Shown here piece by piece: positions 51,498-59,940 of a DNA stretch of 64,000 bases. The first letter of the stretch is position 1. Each line of letters starts with the position of its first letter. Under the pieces are notes generated by a model. The model was not told the origin of the DNA. It saw only the letters and a program-made list of their open reading frames with translations, and did not search any database. The position numbers were made by a program, and so were the translations under genes. The DNA comes from Chryseobacterium sp. S0630 (GTDB lineage: Bacteria; Bacteroidota; Bacteroidia; Flavobacteriales; Weeksellaceae): contig NZ_JAMZGF010000015.1 of the NCBI RefSeq assembly GCF_024158915.1, positions 1-64,000 of the forward strand, read 5' to 3'.

Positions 51498-52145
51498 CTA
51501 GCTGAAATTTTTTATCAGCATATAAATAGCAATCGCTAGAATAATAATTCCCCAGACCAACATCATAATTTTAGGTTGACCAGATTTGTTAATTCTTGTT
51601 CTGGGTTGTGGCTTAAACATTTCCTCCACCGAGTTTTTGAACTTTTCAGAATCGTTCTCAAAAACTTCTGTAATGGTAATTCCCTGAACAACCGTTTTGT
51701 GCAAAAGAGAATTCGTTGCATGAAGCAATAGCTGGAATTTCCCGTCTTTAAATTCTGTGATCTTAAAGATCCTCTCTCCATACGGCTTTTCCAATCCGAA
51801 AGGCAATACCTTTACTACATCAGCATTGCTCGTCTGCCAGTTGATGATAATCTCCTCTCCTTTTTTCGCATGAATTTTATTCGCTGTAAAAGTTTTGATA
51901 GCTGGCGGAATATTATATCTGAAACTTTTCTGATGATTTTCCAGATTCTGATCATAAGTACGTCTAAGCGCACGATCACTTAAGGTCTCATAGGCTTCCT
52001 GGATCTCACGGAAACGGTCAGCAAAAAAATCGTCATTGTCATTTTTATCAGGATGATATTTTAAAGACAGTTTTCGATACGCTTTTTTGACGTCTTCTTC
52101 CGAAGCATCCTGCGATATACCGAGAAAATAGTAGTAATCTTTCAT
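51498..52145 (-). CDS. DnaJ-domain membrane protein
   Basis: 215 residues from the ATG at 52145. The J domain occupies residues 1-65 with MKDYYYFLGISQDASEEDV, the HPD motif in LKYHPDKND and FREIQEAYETLSD. The middle is beta-rich (~110-160) and the end is a single C-terminal transmembrane helix (IMMLVWGIIILAIAIYMLI), so it is a tail-anchored J protein that could recruit Hsp70 to the membrane. No zinc-finger or C-terminal DnaJ domains. Confidence 0.9.
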   Translation of the reverse strand: MKDYYYFLGISQDASEEDVKKAYRKLSLKYHPDKNDNDDFFADRFREIQEAYETLSDRALRRTYDQNLENHQKSFRYNIPPAIKTFTANKIHAKKGEEIIINWQTSNADVVKVLPFGLEKPYGERIFKITEFKDGKFQLLLHATNSLLHKTVVQGITITEVFENDSEKFKNSVEEMFKPQPRTRINKSGQPKIMMLVWGIIILAIAIYMLIKNFS

Positions 52146-52226
52146 TGAGCAATACAAAAATAAGGATTTATTTTTCTTTGTGTTTGATGTTTATGGTAAA
52201 ATTTTGACAGAAAAAAGAATCTAAAA

Positions 52227-52484
52227 GTCATTGCGAACCGAAGGTGAAGCAATCTCAATATAGCTTATAATCCGTTGGTTGGAAAACGCAAAGACGCTAA
52301 GTCTTTTTACAACAAGCTGTATATTTTTAAGGCGCAAGGATTTTATCTCCGATAAAATTGCACTTCTCAACAAATGCTGCGAATTGAATGAGGTCAACAG
52401 TCCCTTTGGCATTCCGAGCATAGCAAGGAATCTCAACTTTAATTTCTGCCCGCAAATTTCACAGATTACGCAGATAACTGGGGA
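52227..52484. repeat. Dispersed composite intergenic repeat, copy b
   Basis: Inverse orientation to copy a. Order: GTCATTGCGAACCGAAGG...GCAATCTC, AACGCAAAGACGCTAAG, TTTTTAAGGCGCAAGG, palindrome ATTTTATC-TCC-GATAAAAT (52340-52358), GCATTCCGAGCATAGCAAGG, then CAGATTACGCAGAT. Confidence 0.75.
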
Positions 52485-52520
52485 ATAATTTCAATAAATC
52501 ATATTCCTTAAAAACATTCT

Positions 52521-53165
52521 TTATTTCCGGGAAATCCAATCCTTAGTGGGAGTAATCCAATCGTTAAGTGCTTTAAATAGAAAACCGTGGTATAAACCTG
52601 TATTAAGTTCAATTTCCTTAAAATCTTTAATATCAGATCTGATCATCCTTTGTTCCTTCGATAACAGCACATGTCCGTCATCCGATTTCTCCGTAATGGA
52701 AAGTATTCTTCCATACAACCTGAAGTTTTTATCCTTTTCCAAAGAATCATCTTTGAAGCTGGCTCCAATGAAGACAAACTTCAATTGCGGGTTCTTTTCA
52801 TAATAAGATACATATTGTGCAATATAACCTCCCTGAGAAGTTCCTACCACTGTTATTCTTCCAGCTGGAATTCCTTTTTTCAGGAGACTATCGATCTGCT
52901 TCTTTACCTTCTCAGCATACACCGATGGATCTGTACCTGCTTTTCTTTTCTCAGAAATAACAATTATATTTTGATCCCTTAGTTTGTTGAGTATTGTTTC
53001 ATATTCTGCAACACCATATTGGGGATGTTTTTCCTCAAAAGAATGATCTTCCAAAAATTTATTATGTAAAAAGAAAATGTATTGTTTTTGTTGTGACTTT
53101 TGGCCAAACAATATGATCGAAAAAAACGAGAGTATGACAATAAAAACATTTCTAAACCTCATCAT
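52521..53165 (-). CDS. Exported alpha/beta hydrolase-like protein
   Basis: 214 residues. A signal peptide (NVFIVILSFFSIILFGQ) is followed by an alpha/beta hydrolase core: YIFFLHNKFLEDHSFEE with the oxyanion-region His, the nucleophile elbow VVGTSQGGYIAQ, and LNTGLYHGFLF with a likely catalytic His near the end. Small single-domain esterase-like protein; substrate unknown. Confidence 0.78.
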   Translation of the reverse strand: MMRFRNVFIVILSFFSIILFGQKSQQKQYIFFLHNKFLEDHSFEEKHPQYGVAEYETILNKLRDQNIIVISEKRKAGTDPSVYAEKVKKQIDSLLKKGIPAGRITVVGTSQGGYIAQYVSYYEKNPQLKFVFIGASFKDDSLEKDKNFRLYGRILSITEKSDDGHVLLSKEQRMIRSDIKDFKEIELNTGLYHGFLFKALNDWITPTKDWISRK

Positions 53166-53240
53166 AACCTGAAATAGCTTTTAATTAGAAAGAAACAAAT
53201 ATAGTATTAAAAAGCCTTTACTGGGACTATTTTATATAAA

Positions 53241-53279
53241 AATTCCGGCGCGGGAAGCTTTGCTTCCCGCGCCGGAATT
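53241..53279 (-). terminator. Very strong GC-rich hairpin
   Basis: AATTCCGGCGCGGGAAGC (53241-53258) and its exact inverse complement (53262-53279) form an 18-bp perfect stem with a 3-base loop. On the minus strand AATTTTTATA follows, so it can end the ECF sigma operon. Its GC content is far above the surroundings. Confidence 0.7.
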
Positions 53280-53307
53280 AAACAATTTCAATTTAGTCCT
53301 GTATGGA

Positions 53308-53565
53308 TTATGCTTCACACATATTATCCTTCTTGCAGCATCTTGAATGGAATTCTTTTTTGAATTTCCCTTTCAGTTCCTGATAGTCTTCCTCATTCAT
53401 TTCTCTGATCTTATCTGCCAGTCCGAAAGGAGATTTTTCTTTAATTCCATATTCATCAAAAATACCTTTGATAAATCTTTTTCTTTGTATTGCTTTTTTA
53501 GCAATTAAGGCTACACCTACAACGGCTAATGCTCCTAGAGCTCCTTTTAATGCTGAATTTTTCAT
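53308..53565 (-). CDS. Small membrane-anchored protein of the sigma operon
   Basis: 85 residues. One N-terminal transmembrane helix (LKGALGALAVVGVALIAKK), then a basic/acidic region ending in a Cys cluster (FHSRCCKKDNMCEA). Residues EMNEEDYQELKGKFKKEF resemble the EEREKFKE segment of its upstream neighbour. Third gene of the ECF sigma operon; possibly paralogous in its tail to the 110-residue protein. Confidence 0.65.
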   Translation of the reverse strand: MKNSALKGALGALAVVGVALIAKKAIQRKRFIKGIFDEYGIKEKSPFGLADKIREMNEEDYQELKGKFKKEFHSRCCKKDNMCEA

Positions 53566-53656
53566 TTTTTCAAAATTTTAAATTTTACTACTTCTTGTTT
53601 TTTATAGAGACGAATGAATTCTGATTTTACTTTACTACTTCTTTAAAAATTTCAAA

Positions 53657-53989
53657 TTATTCGTTATTTCTGTTGAAGAATCCTCCCGAGCATTTATTTC
53701 TCCAAACCTCTTTGAATTTCTCTCTTTCCTCCGGGGATAAGCCTTCCATTTTCTCTCTCATTTTTCTTTCCTTCAAATCTCTCATTCCTTTCCCGAAATG
53801 GAAACCACCGAAAAGAATTTTGCTTAGGATCAGTATTCCCATGGCCTGCCAGAAAGTAATGGTTTTAGCTCCTAAAATCTCCGGAAGAAGGCAGTTCCAA
53901 AGCATCATTACAATCCATGTAACGGCAACTAAAATTAATGGCGGGCATAGCAATAAAAAAAACCAACCCTTTTTGTGTTTATGATTCAT
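53657..53989 (-). CDS. Small membrane protein of the sigma operon
   Basis: 110 residues with two transmembrane helices (WFFLLLCPPLILVAVTWIV, FWQAMGILILSKILFGGF). The cytosolic tail has MREKMEGLSPEEREKFKEVW, a helix that recalls LSPEER motifs of Spy/CpxP-like metal-stress proteins, then a single Cys. It lies 11 bases downstream of the ECF sigma gene; it may act as its anti-sigma or sensor, although no anti-sigma zinc motif is seen. Confidence 0.7.
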   Translation of the reverse strand: MNHKHKKGWFFLLLCPPLILVAVTWIVMMLWNCLLPEILGAKTITFWQAMGILILSKILFGGFHFGKGMRDLKERKMREKMEGLSPEEREKFKEVWRNKCSGGFFNRNNE

Positions 53990-54000
53990 AATTTCTTTTT

Positions 54001-54579
54001 CTAACTTTTTAAATCTTCGTATAACTTTCTCAATCTGTTTCTCAAGTGCTTCACAGCATAGTTTTTTCTACTGATGATGGTTTTGATGTTTTCTCCCTGT
54101 TCATCGGCGATCTCCTGGAGGGTTTTGTCGTTCAGTTCGTTTTCTACGTAGACCAGCCTTTGTTTTTCGGGAAGTTCATCAAGCGCTTCAAACAGTTTTT
54201 TCCAGATCTCATCCTGAAACATCTTCACTTCAGGACCCGCACTTTCATCCATCAAAAGGATATCCTTGATAGAAAAACTGCCGTCTTCATCTTCATATAC
54301 GAAATCTTCAAGATTTTCTGTTTTCTTTTTTCGGTAACGGTCTGTAATTTTATTTGCCGTCACCCTGTACAGCCAGCCCCCAACGTTTACGATCTCCGAG
54401 AGATTCGTAAGGCTACTGAACTGATACCACACTTCCTGCAGAATATCTTCCGCATCCTCTGTGTTTTTCACTTTCGGACGGATATAAGACATCAGCTTCC
54501 CTCCGTAGTTGGAAACGGTCTGTGAGATGATGCTTTCTTTCTCCTTTTGTGGCATTGTTATTTTTTCGACAACCTCCAT
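54001..54579 (-). CDS. ECF RNA polymerase sigma factor
   Basis: 192 residues. Sigma region 2 has MSYIRPKVKNTEDAEDILQ and GWLYRVTANKITDRYRKKK; region 4 has LDELPEKQRLVYVENELN and LQEIADEQGENIKTIISRKN. Start at 54579; an in-frame ATG at 54555 is also possible. It heads an operon with two small membrane proteins, which are candidates for its regulation. Confidence 0.92.
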   Translation of the reverse strand: MEVVEKITMPQKEKESIISQTVSNYGGKLMSYIRPKVKNTEDAEDILQEVWYQFSSLTNLSEIVNVGGWLYRVTANKITDRYRKKKTENLEDFVYEDEDGSFSIKDILLMDESAGPEVKMFQDEIWKKLFEALDELPEKQRLVYVENELNDKTLQEIADEQGENIKTIISRKNYAVKHLRNRLRKLYEDLKS

Positions 54580-54830
54580 ATGGTTATGACGGCTGAACTT
54601 TTGGTTTTACTTTAATAAATTTAAAATATTTTTCTTAAAATTCAATTTTTCTTTTATTCATCAATGTTTTTTATCTCATAAATTTTCAACAACTTACGCA
54701 TAAATTATTTTTCAGAAGCTTTTTCCCGCTATCCGCTCATACTCCTCACGCCCAACTATCCCACATTCTTTCCCTCCGACTCTCCCACTCATGTTCCGGG
54801 GTAACCGCTGCTATCGGGGCTAGGGATATC
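54580..54830. other. Spacer with pyrimidine-rich periodic segment
   Basis: Between the sigma gene and copy c of the dispersed repeat. A C/T-rich stretch at 54727-54790 (CTCATAC, TCCTCAC, GCCCAAC and similar) may be a further heptad-periodic element. No gene. Confidence 0.35.
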
Positions 54831-54837
54831 AATGATG

Positions 54838-55175
54838 AATGATAACGCAAGGGTGCAAAGGGTTTATAATCATTGTACAGAATGGTAAGATTCAAGAATA
54901 TTTCAGCTTCGCTCAATATATGATTTTCAGCAAGCAATCTATTATTTTTCTCGCAGATCATGCAGATTACACAGATTTTTTCCATGATCATCTGCTTTAT
55001 TTTCAAAATCAACGAGAGGATTTAAAAATATGCAGTGTTCAATTTTATCGGAGATAAAATCTTTGCGCCTTAAAAATATACAGCTTGTTATAAAAAGACT
55101 TAGCGTTTTTCCAATCATCAAAGTAATCAAAGTATAAACATAATGAGATTGCTTCGCTTTGCTCGCAATGACATT
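54838..55175. repeat. Dispersed composite intergenic repeat, copy c
   Basis: Same module order as copy a: CTTCGCTCAATATATG, TTTTTCTCGCAGATCATGC, palindrome ATTTTATC-GGA-GATAAAAT (55042-55060), CTTTGCGCCTTAAAAATAT, AAAAAGACTTAGCG, and GAGATTGCTTCGCTTTGCTC then GCAATGAC. Confidence 0.75.
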
Positions 55176-55187
55176 ATCCATAAAAAA

Positions 55188-55209
55188 ACGGAAGACCTAA
55201 GTCTTCCGT
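55188..55209 (-). terminator. Terminator of the S9 peptidase gene
   Basis: ACGGAAGAC-CTAA-GTCTTCCGT, 9-bp stem; a run of seven T follows on the minus strand. Confidence 0.85.
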
Positions 55210-55232
55210 TCAAATGCTATTTAATTAATAGT

Positions 55233-57236
55233 TTATTTATTAAAATTTTCTGCAAAGAATCCTAACATCGATTTGTAAAGTTCAATTCTGTTCGGTTCTT
55301 TTCCAAATCCGTGCCCTTCATCATATTTTACCAGATAAGGAACTTCAAAACCTTTGGCACGCATGGCTTTTACAATCTGATCAGATTCGTTAATGTTTAC
55401 TCTTGGATCATTGGCTCCCTGTACTACGAATAGCGGTTTCTTAATCTTATCAATCTGGAACACTGGAGAAACTTCTTTCGCAATTTTCGCTTCTTCAGGA
55501 TTATCAAGATCATACCAGATCTGTTTTACCATTTCTTTATATGGCTTCCAGTATTCCGGGAAAGAATCAAAGAAAGTAAAGATGTTGGATACGCCTACGT
55601 AATCTACTCCACAAGCATACAGATCAGGAGTTTTGATCAATCCCATTAATGTTGCATATCCACCGTGGCTTCCTCCGTAAATGGCTACTTTATCTTTATC
55701 TACCCATCCTTGTTCAATGGCGTATTTTACACCATCTTCCACATCATCCATCGCTTTTCTTCCAATCTGCTTGTAACCCGCTTTCTGAAATGATTTTCCA
55801 TATCCTCCTGAAATTCTGAAGTTCACCTGAAGCGTAGCATATCCTCTGCTTGCAAACAGCTGCGCTTCCGGATTGAATCCCCAGCTGTCTCTGATTCCCT
55901 GCGGGCCACCGTGAGGATTCACAATCATTGGAACTTTTTTACCTTCCAGCGCTGCTTTAGGCAGTGTGATATATCCATGGATGGTCATTCCATCTCTGCT
56001 TTTAAATTCGATAGGTCTCATTTCCGCCATATCTTCTTCTTTCAGCTGAGGCATCAGGTTGTAAAGAAGTTTGGTCTGCTTGGTTTTGGTGTCATATTCA
56101 TAATAAGTTCCGTAGAGCTTATCGCTTCCTACCACAACCAGAAGTTTATCATCATTATCATCAGAAGAAACAATTCCAAATTCTTTGTCTCCGAACTGAG
56201 ATTTTAATTGATCATCTATTTCCTTGTAAAATTTACTTACCGGAACCGTTTCTCCTTTTACTCCTTCATAACTGATAAAGTCCAGTTCATAATTTCTGTT
56301 TTTACCGGCAGTACTTATTGAGCTTACATCGTATACAGGATTTGAATAGATCTCCTTAATCACAGCATTCTTTTTCAGATCATACAGGACGATCCTCGCT
56401 TTATCACTATCCAGATTCGTTACAACGTAAGCTTCATCTTTATTTTTAGAGTTATCGTTAAATGCTATAATACTGAAGGTATCAGACCAGTCTGTAGATT
56501 TGATCAGATTGAATTTTCCTGTCTGCAGATCTTTATAATAGGTTTTTGTAGTTAATCCGTTTTCAAGAACACTATAACCTCTCAGATTTCCATCTTTATC
56601 AAAAAGGTAATCGTCAATAGGGTTGTTGACATCTTTATTTTCATACAGTTGGGTCATTTCCCCTGTAACGAAATTGATTTTAAACGGTTCAAAGATTTGT
56701 TTATTATTCTTATTCATCGTTACCACTACAAAATCAGTATCTTTTATAGGAATAATGGACTGTACTTTCACCCCGTCAAATGGTGTCAAATCTTTCTGAT
56801 TTCCCCCATCAGTGTCTGTCGCATACAAATGAATATTTTCATTTCCGCCTCTATCCTGAGTATAGAAAAGACGTTTTTTGTTCAACCATCCATATCCTCT
56901 TACCAGATCATCTTTTTCCACAATAGCTTTGGTAATTTTTCCTGTACTCAGGTCTTTTACATAAACATGATTTTTTTTCTCCTCGTCTTTTTCTTTATAG
57001 GAAAGGTATTTCCCGTCAGGAGAGATCTTAAAGGCTGAAGCTTTTGGTCTTGCAAAATAGTCTTCGACTTTATATTTAAAGTTTCCTTTGTCGTAAGAAA
57101 TCAGTTTCTCAAGATTAGCCTTGGAAGATGGCAAAGTAGGATCTCCCGGCAGTTTAGCAGTAGAGCTCTGTGCGTTGGTCATAATGGTAGATAGTACAAT
57201 AAGGGCTGTACCGAAAATGTTGTGATTTAAATTCAT
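55233..57236 (-). CDS. S9-family peptidase (prolyl oligopeptidase family)
   Basis: 667 residues. Signal peptide (IFGTALIVLSTIMTNAQ), then a beta-propeller region from about residue 60 to 400 (FKISPDGKYLSYKEKDEE, RLFYTQDRGGNENIHLYATD). The C-terminal alpha/beta hydrolase has PHGGPQGIRDSWGF, the nucleophile elbow YGGSHGGYATLMG (Ser near 523) and the catalytic His in YDEGHGFGKEPN (near 642). Periplasmic serine peptidase of the acylaminoacyl/dipeptidyl-peptidase group; exact specificity unknown. Confidence 0.94.
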   Translation of the reverse strand: MNLNHNIFGTALIVLSTIMTNAQSSTAKLPGDPTLPSSKANLEKLISYDKGNFKYKVEDYFARPKASAFKISPDGKYLSYKEKDEEKKNHVYVKDLSTGKITKAIVEKDDLVRGYGWLNKKRLFYTQDRGGNENIHLYATDTDGGNQKDLTPFDGVKVQSIIPIKDTDFVVVTMNKNNKQIFEPFKINFVTGEMTQLYENKDVNNPIDDYLFDKDGNLRGYSVLENGLTTKTYYKDLQTGKFNLIKSTDWSDTFSIIAFNDNSKNKDEAYVVTNLDSDKARIVLYDLKKNAVIKEIYSNPVYDVSSISTAGKNRNYELDFISYEGVKGETVPVSKFYKEIDDQLKSQFGDKEFGIVSSDDNDDKLLVVVGSDKLYGTYYEYDTKTKQTKLLYNLMPQLKEEDMAEMRPIEFKSRDGMTIHGYITLPKAALEGKKVPMIVNPHGGPQGIRDSWGFNPEAQLFASRGYATLQVNFRISGGYGKSFQKAGYKQIGRKAMDDVEDGVKYAIEQGWVDKDKVAIYGGSHGGYATLMGLIKTPDLYACGVDYVGVSNIFTFFDSFPEYWKPYKEMVKQIWYDLDNPEEAKIAKEVSPVFQIDKIKKPLFVVQGANDPRVNINESDQIVKAMRAKGFEVPYLVKYDEGHGFGKEPNRIELYKSMLGFFAENFNK

Positions 57237-57371
57237 AACTTATGTTTTTAAAGGTTAAATTTACTTAAGTATTTAATTTTTAAGGTAATAAAAACAAATT
57301 CATTTATACAATAAGACACATTACTACCACAAAATGTTACACGATTTGATTAAAAAAATTTCAATTATAAG

Positions 57372-57398
57372 AAAAGACAGCCTTAATGACTATCTTTT
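57372..57398 (-). terminator. Terminator of the DoxX gene
   Basis: AAAAGACAG / CTATCTTTT, 9 pairs with one G-T, followed on the minus strand by TTTTCTTAT. Confidence 0.6.
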
Positions 57399-57401
57399 TA
57401 T

Positions 57402-57860
57402 CTAATGTAAATAAATTCCGAAATACCATGTCCAGACGATCAGAATAATCTGCATGGGAATTCTTTGAGTGTAAAGGTATTTCATTCCCGGACCAGTGTA
57501 ATCAGCTTTAAAAATATTAATCTTTTTCCTGGAAGAATTGATATTGGCTATAAAAACCAATACATAGAAAATAATGAGTAAAATAGCTGTCATCTCACGA
57601 ATTGACGGAATCATCAGTCCGATTCCTGCTGCAATTTCCAGAACTCCGGTAAAGTACACCCAAAACATTCCGGCAGGAATAAAATCAGGAATCATCATCG
57701 CCATTCCTTTTTGAAATTTAAAATGAGAAAAACCTGTAAATATGATAAAAACAGCCATTCCCAGGTTTCCTGAAAATATAAAATCCAGCTTCCCCTGAAA
57801 CAAAAAAGTCCCCAGCAAAGCCAGAATAAAAGTTGCGAAAAGTATGACGAGTAATTTCAT
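57402..57860 (-). CDS. DoxX-like membrane protein
   Basis: 152 residues with four transmembrane helices (LVILFATFILALLGTFLF, GMAVFIIFTGFSHF, GVLEIAAGIGLMIP, ILLIIFYVLVFIANI) and a fifth near the end. It fits the DoxX-like superfamily; unlike the copy at 4682 it is not in an hvf operon. Function unknown. First of the minus-strand series to 64 kb. Confidence 0.78.
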   Translation of the reverse strand: MKLLVILFATFILALLGTFLFQGKLDFIFSGNLGMAVFIIFTGFSHFKFQKGMAMMIPDFIPAGMFWVYFTGVLEIAAGIGLMIPSIREMTAILLIIFYVLVFIANINSSRKKINIFKADYTGPGMKYLYTQRIPMQIILIVWTWYFGIYLH

Positions 57861-57963
57861 TTTTAGGTGGTAGAGATGTTGTAGATATTAGGTGACAGGT
57901 AGCAGATATTAGTATTCAGGGTAAAATAGCAACTCTAAACATTAAACATTAAACATTGAACTT
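57861..57963. repeat. Heptad-periodic intergenic repeat
   Basis: TAGATAT, TAGGTGA, CAGGTAG, CAGATAT, TAGTATT, CAGGGTA from 57882, and TAAACAT three times plus TGAACTT from 57936. Two different 7-mer words occur within one locus. Confidence 0.7.
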
Positions 57964-57965
57964 CA

Positions 57966-58433
57966 TCAAACTGAACCCAAACTCACTCCTTCTGCAAGGC
58001 TTTTCACAACCATTAATCCTTTTGTGAAGCCTGTGTTCATGTGATCCTGCCATTGTTTTTCTACCTGAACTTCAGCATGAAGTTTTGTTTTTCCGCCAAA
58101 GTCTATCAGAAAGTATTTTTCAAAACTTCCGTTCCATTCCATAACTTCCTTACTCTGGGTATCTTCGTTTCCCTCTTTATCCACCATTCCCAGATGTTTA
58201 AATACAATCTGGTTAGGTTCATCCAGGCTGTCTATGGTTGAAACCATTCCTTCCCCATGAGCATTAAGGAAATAGGTTTTTCCGCCTACCTTCCAGTCGG
58301 ATTTCATAATAGATCCTGCACCGAAATACTTGGTCCATTCGCTGTACGTTTCAGGATTCCAGAGGATGTCCCATACTTTTTGCAAAGGAGCATCAATTAC
58401 TGTTTCGTATGATAAGGTTTCCATTTGTTTCAT
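57966..58433 (-). CDS. SRPBCC-domain protein (AHSA1-like)
   Basis: 155 residues. START/SRPBCC fold: SYETVIDAPLQKVWDILWNP, TYSEWTKYFGAGSIMKSDW, GWNGSFEKYF-like strand, ending WQDHMNTGFTKGLMVVKSLA, the C-terminal amphipathic helix. It binds hydrophobic ligands in a deep pocket; specific role unknown. It is similar in layout to the gene at 58513. Confidence 0.87.
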   Translation of the reverse strand: MKQMETLSYETVIDAPLQKVWDILWNPETYSEWTKYFGAGSIMKSDWKVGGKTYFLNAHGEGMVSTIDSLDEPNQIVFKHLGMVDKEGNEDTQSKEVMEWNGSFEKYFLIDFGGKTKLHAEVQVEKQWQDHMNTGFTKGLMVVKSLAEGVSLGSV

Positions 58434-58444
58434 TTTTTTAAGTG

Positions 58445-58472
58445 GTCATTGTGAGCAAAGTGAAGCAATCTC
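58445..58472. repeat. Single GTCATTG...GCAATCTC module
   Basis: GTCATTGTGAGCAAAGTG followed by AAGCAATCTC, an isolated copy of the repeat module, in the inverse orientation. Confidence 0.65.
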
Positions 58473-58512
58473 AAAGCTCAAATGATTTTTCTTTTAGTTC
58501 AAACCGAATTGT

Positions 58513-58941
58513 TTACAACTGATTTTCTGAGAGATGTTTCACGATTGACATTGCCTTTGGAAATTTCTCTTCAAAAAATTCTTTAAATTCTGCCGGCGTC
58601 TGAATTTCTGTTTTCAGTAAAGTTCCTTCTTCGTTCTCTTCAAGAAAGTAAGCTTCTGTGGCTTCTCCCCAATCCTTAGGCACTTCAATACCGTCATAAA
58701 TTTCACCCAGATGCAGAAATTTTATTTCTTCGTTGGGAATCACTTTTTCTACTCTGCTGTACATCCCATTGTTCTTAGGATCAAGAAATTTGACAATATT
58801 ATTTTCTTCCAGCGTTCCCTCATAAAAAGAACCATCAGTAAAAGCTGTTGTCCATTGTCTGTAGGTAATGTCTCCCCAAAGTACACTCCATACTTTTTCA
58901 GCTTCTGCATTGATTTCTATTTCGTATGATAATTTTTCCAT
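58513..58941 (-). CDS. SRPBCC-domain protein
   Basis: 142 residues. Same fold and start as the previous one: SYEIEINAEAEKVWSVLWGD, TYRQWTTAFTDGSFYEGT, and the C-terminal helix KEFFEEKFPKAMSIVKHLS. The two genes are probably paralogues separated by 79 bases, here on either side of a repeat module. Confidence 0.87.
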   Translation of the reverse strand: MEKLSYEIEINAEAEKVWSVLWGDITYRQWTTAFTDGSFYEGTLEENNIVKFLDPKNNGMYSRVEKVIPNEEIKFLHLGEIYDGIEVPKDWGEATEAYFLEENEEGTLLKTEIQTPAEFKEFFEEKFPKAMSIVKHLSENQL

Positions 58942-58953
58942 ATATTTTTTAAG

Positions 58954-59064
58954 GTATTAGGTTGTAGATAATAGGTTGCAGGTGATTGGGTTTGAGGGCT
59001 TGAGAGTCAGAGGGTTTTAGGGTGAGAGAATTCTAAATTCTAATTTCTAACCTCTAACTTCTTA
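58954..59064. repeat. Heptad-periodic intergenic repeat, two orientations
   Basis: The left part has TAGGTTG, TAGATAA, TAGGTTG, CAGGTGA from 58958. The right part has TTCTAAA, TTCTAAT, TTCTAAC, CTCTAAC, TTCTTAT (59031-59065), the inverse type, running into the SDR stop codon. Confidence 0.75.
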
Positions 59065-59895
59065 TCCTCCGACAAAATCACCGCCGTTAATGTGAATTAT
59101 TTCTCCTGTGATATAACTTGCATCTTTGGAAGCAAGAAAAACATAGGCTGGTGCTACTTCAGAAGGTTGTCCCGCTCGTTTCAGCGGAGTATCTTTTCCA
59201 AATGAGGAAAGATCATCAAAAGCTTCTTTCACCAAAGGTGTCCATATTGGTCCGGGAGCAATCCCGTTTACCAGAATTTTCTTTTCTGCAAGGTTATCTG
59301 CCAAAGAACGGATAAAAGATAAAACAGCACCTTTTGTTGCGGCATAATCTATTAAGTGGTCGCTTCCACGATAAGCTGTGACAGAAGTGGTACAGATTAT
59401 TCTTCCTCCTTTTTGTATCAACGGGAGAAAATTTCTGGTGAATGAAATCATCGACATGATATTGGTATCAAATGTTTCCTGAATCTGTTCATCAGAAATT
59501 TTTTCCAGAGTGCTTTTTGAGGTATGAATTCCTGCATTATTAACAAGAATATCCAGGTTCTTCCACTCTTCTTTAATTTTGTCTGCACATTTGGCTCTGA
59601 ACGCTTTCCGGGTGAGATCTCCTTTAACCAGAAGACACTTCTGCCCTTCTTTTTCAACCAGTTTTTTGGTTTCTCTGGCATCATCGTCACTTTCTTTATA
59701 GATAATGGCGACATCTGCTCCTTCTCTGGCGAAATGAACCGCTACAGCCTGTCCTATGCCGCTGTCTCCTCCTGAAATAACCGCTTTCTTACCCTTCAGC
59801 TTCCGGCTTCCCTGATAATCGTTCCTGATAATTTCCGGAAATAACCCTTCTTTAGGGACTTTTGACTTAGATTTTGATTTGTTCTGTGTTTTCAT
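59062..59895 (-). CDS. SDR-family oxidoreductase
   Basis: 277 residues from the ATG at 59895. A Lys/Ser-rich N-terminal tail (NKSKSKSKVPKEG) precedes the Rossmann motif (VISGGDSGIGQAVAVHFA). NNAG motif in ILVNNAGIHTS; the active site is canonical with Ser and YAATK (Tyr, Lys). ITGEIIHINGGDFVGG closes the domain. It is typical of the YhdF/glucose-dehydrogenase-like 'general stress' SDR group. NADP-type specificity is likely but not sure. Confidence 0.92.
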   Translation of the reverse strand: MKTQNKSKSKSKVPKEGLFPEIIRNDYQGSRKLKGKKAVISGGDSGIGQAVAVHFAREGADVAIIYKESDDDARETKKLVEKEGQKCLLVKGDLTRKAFRAKCADKIKEEWKNLDILVNNAGIHTSKSTLEKISDEQIQETFDTNIMSMISFTRNFLPLIQKGGRIICTTSVTAYRGSDHLIDYAATKGAVLSFIRSLADNLAEKKILVNGIAPGPIWTPLVKEAFDDLSSFGKDTPLKRAGQPSEVAPAYVFLASKDASYITGEIIHINGGDFVGG

Positions 59896-59940
59896 AAGCA
59901 AATCTTTTCTCTAAATTACATCAAACAATACGCCGAAAGT

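Noticed and set aside
52221..52488. Open frames on both strands
   Set aside because: Same repeat-derived peptides as at 25.9 and 54.9 kb; no start signal or terminator of their own.
54839..55181. Open frames in copy c of the repeat
   Set aside because: Translation of repeat modules, not conserved coding sequence.
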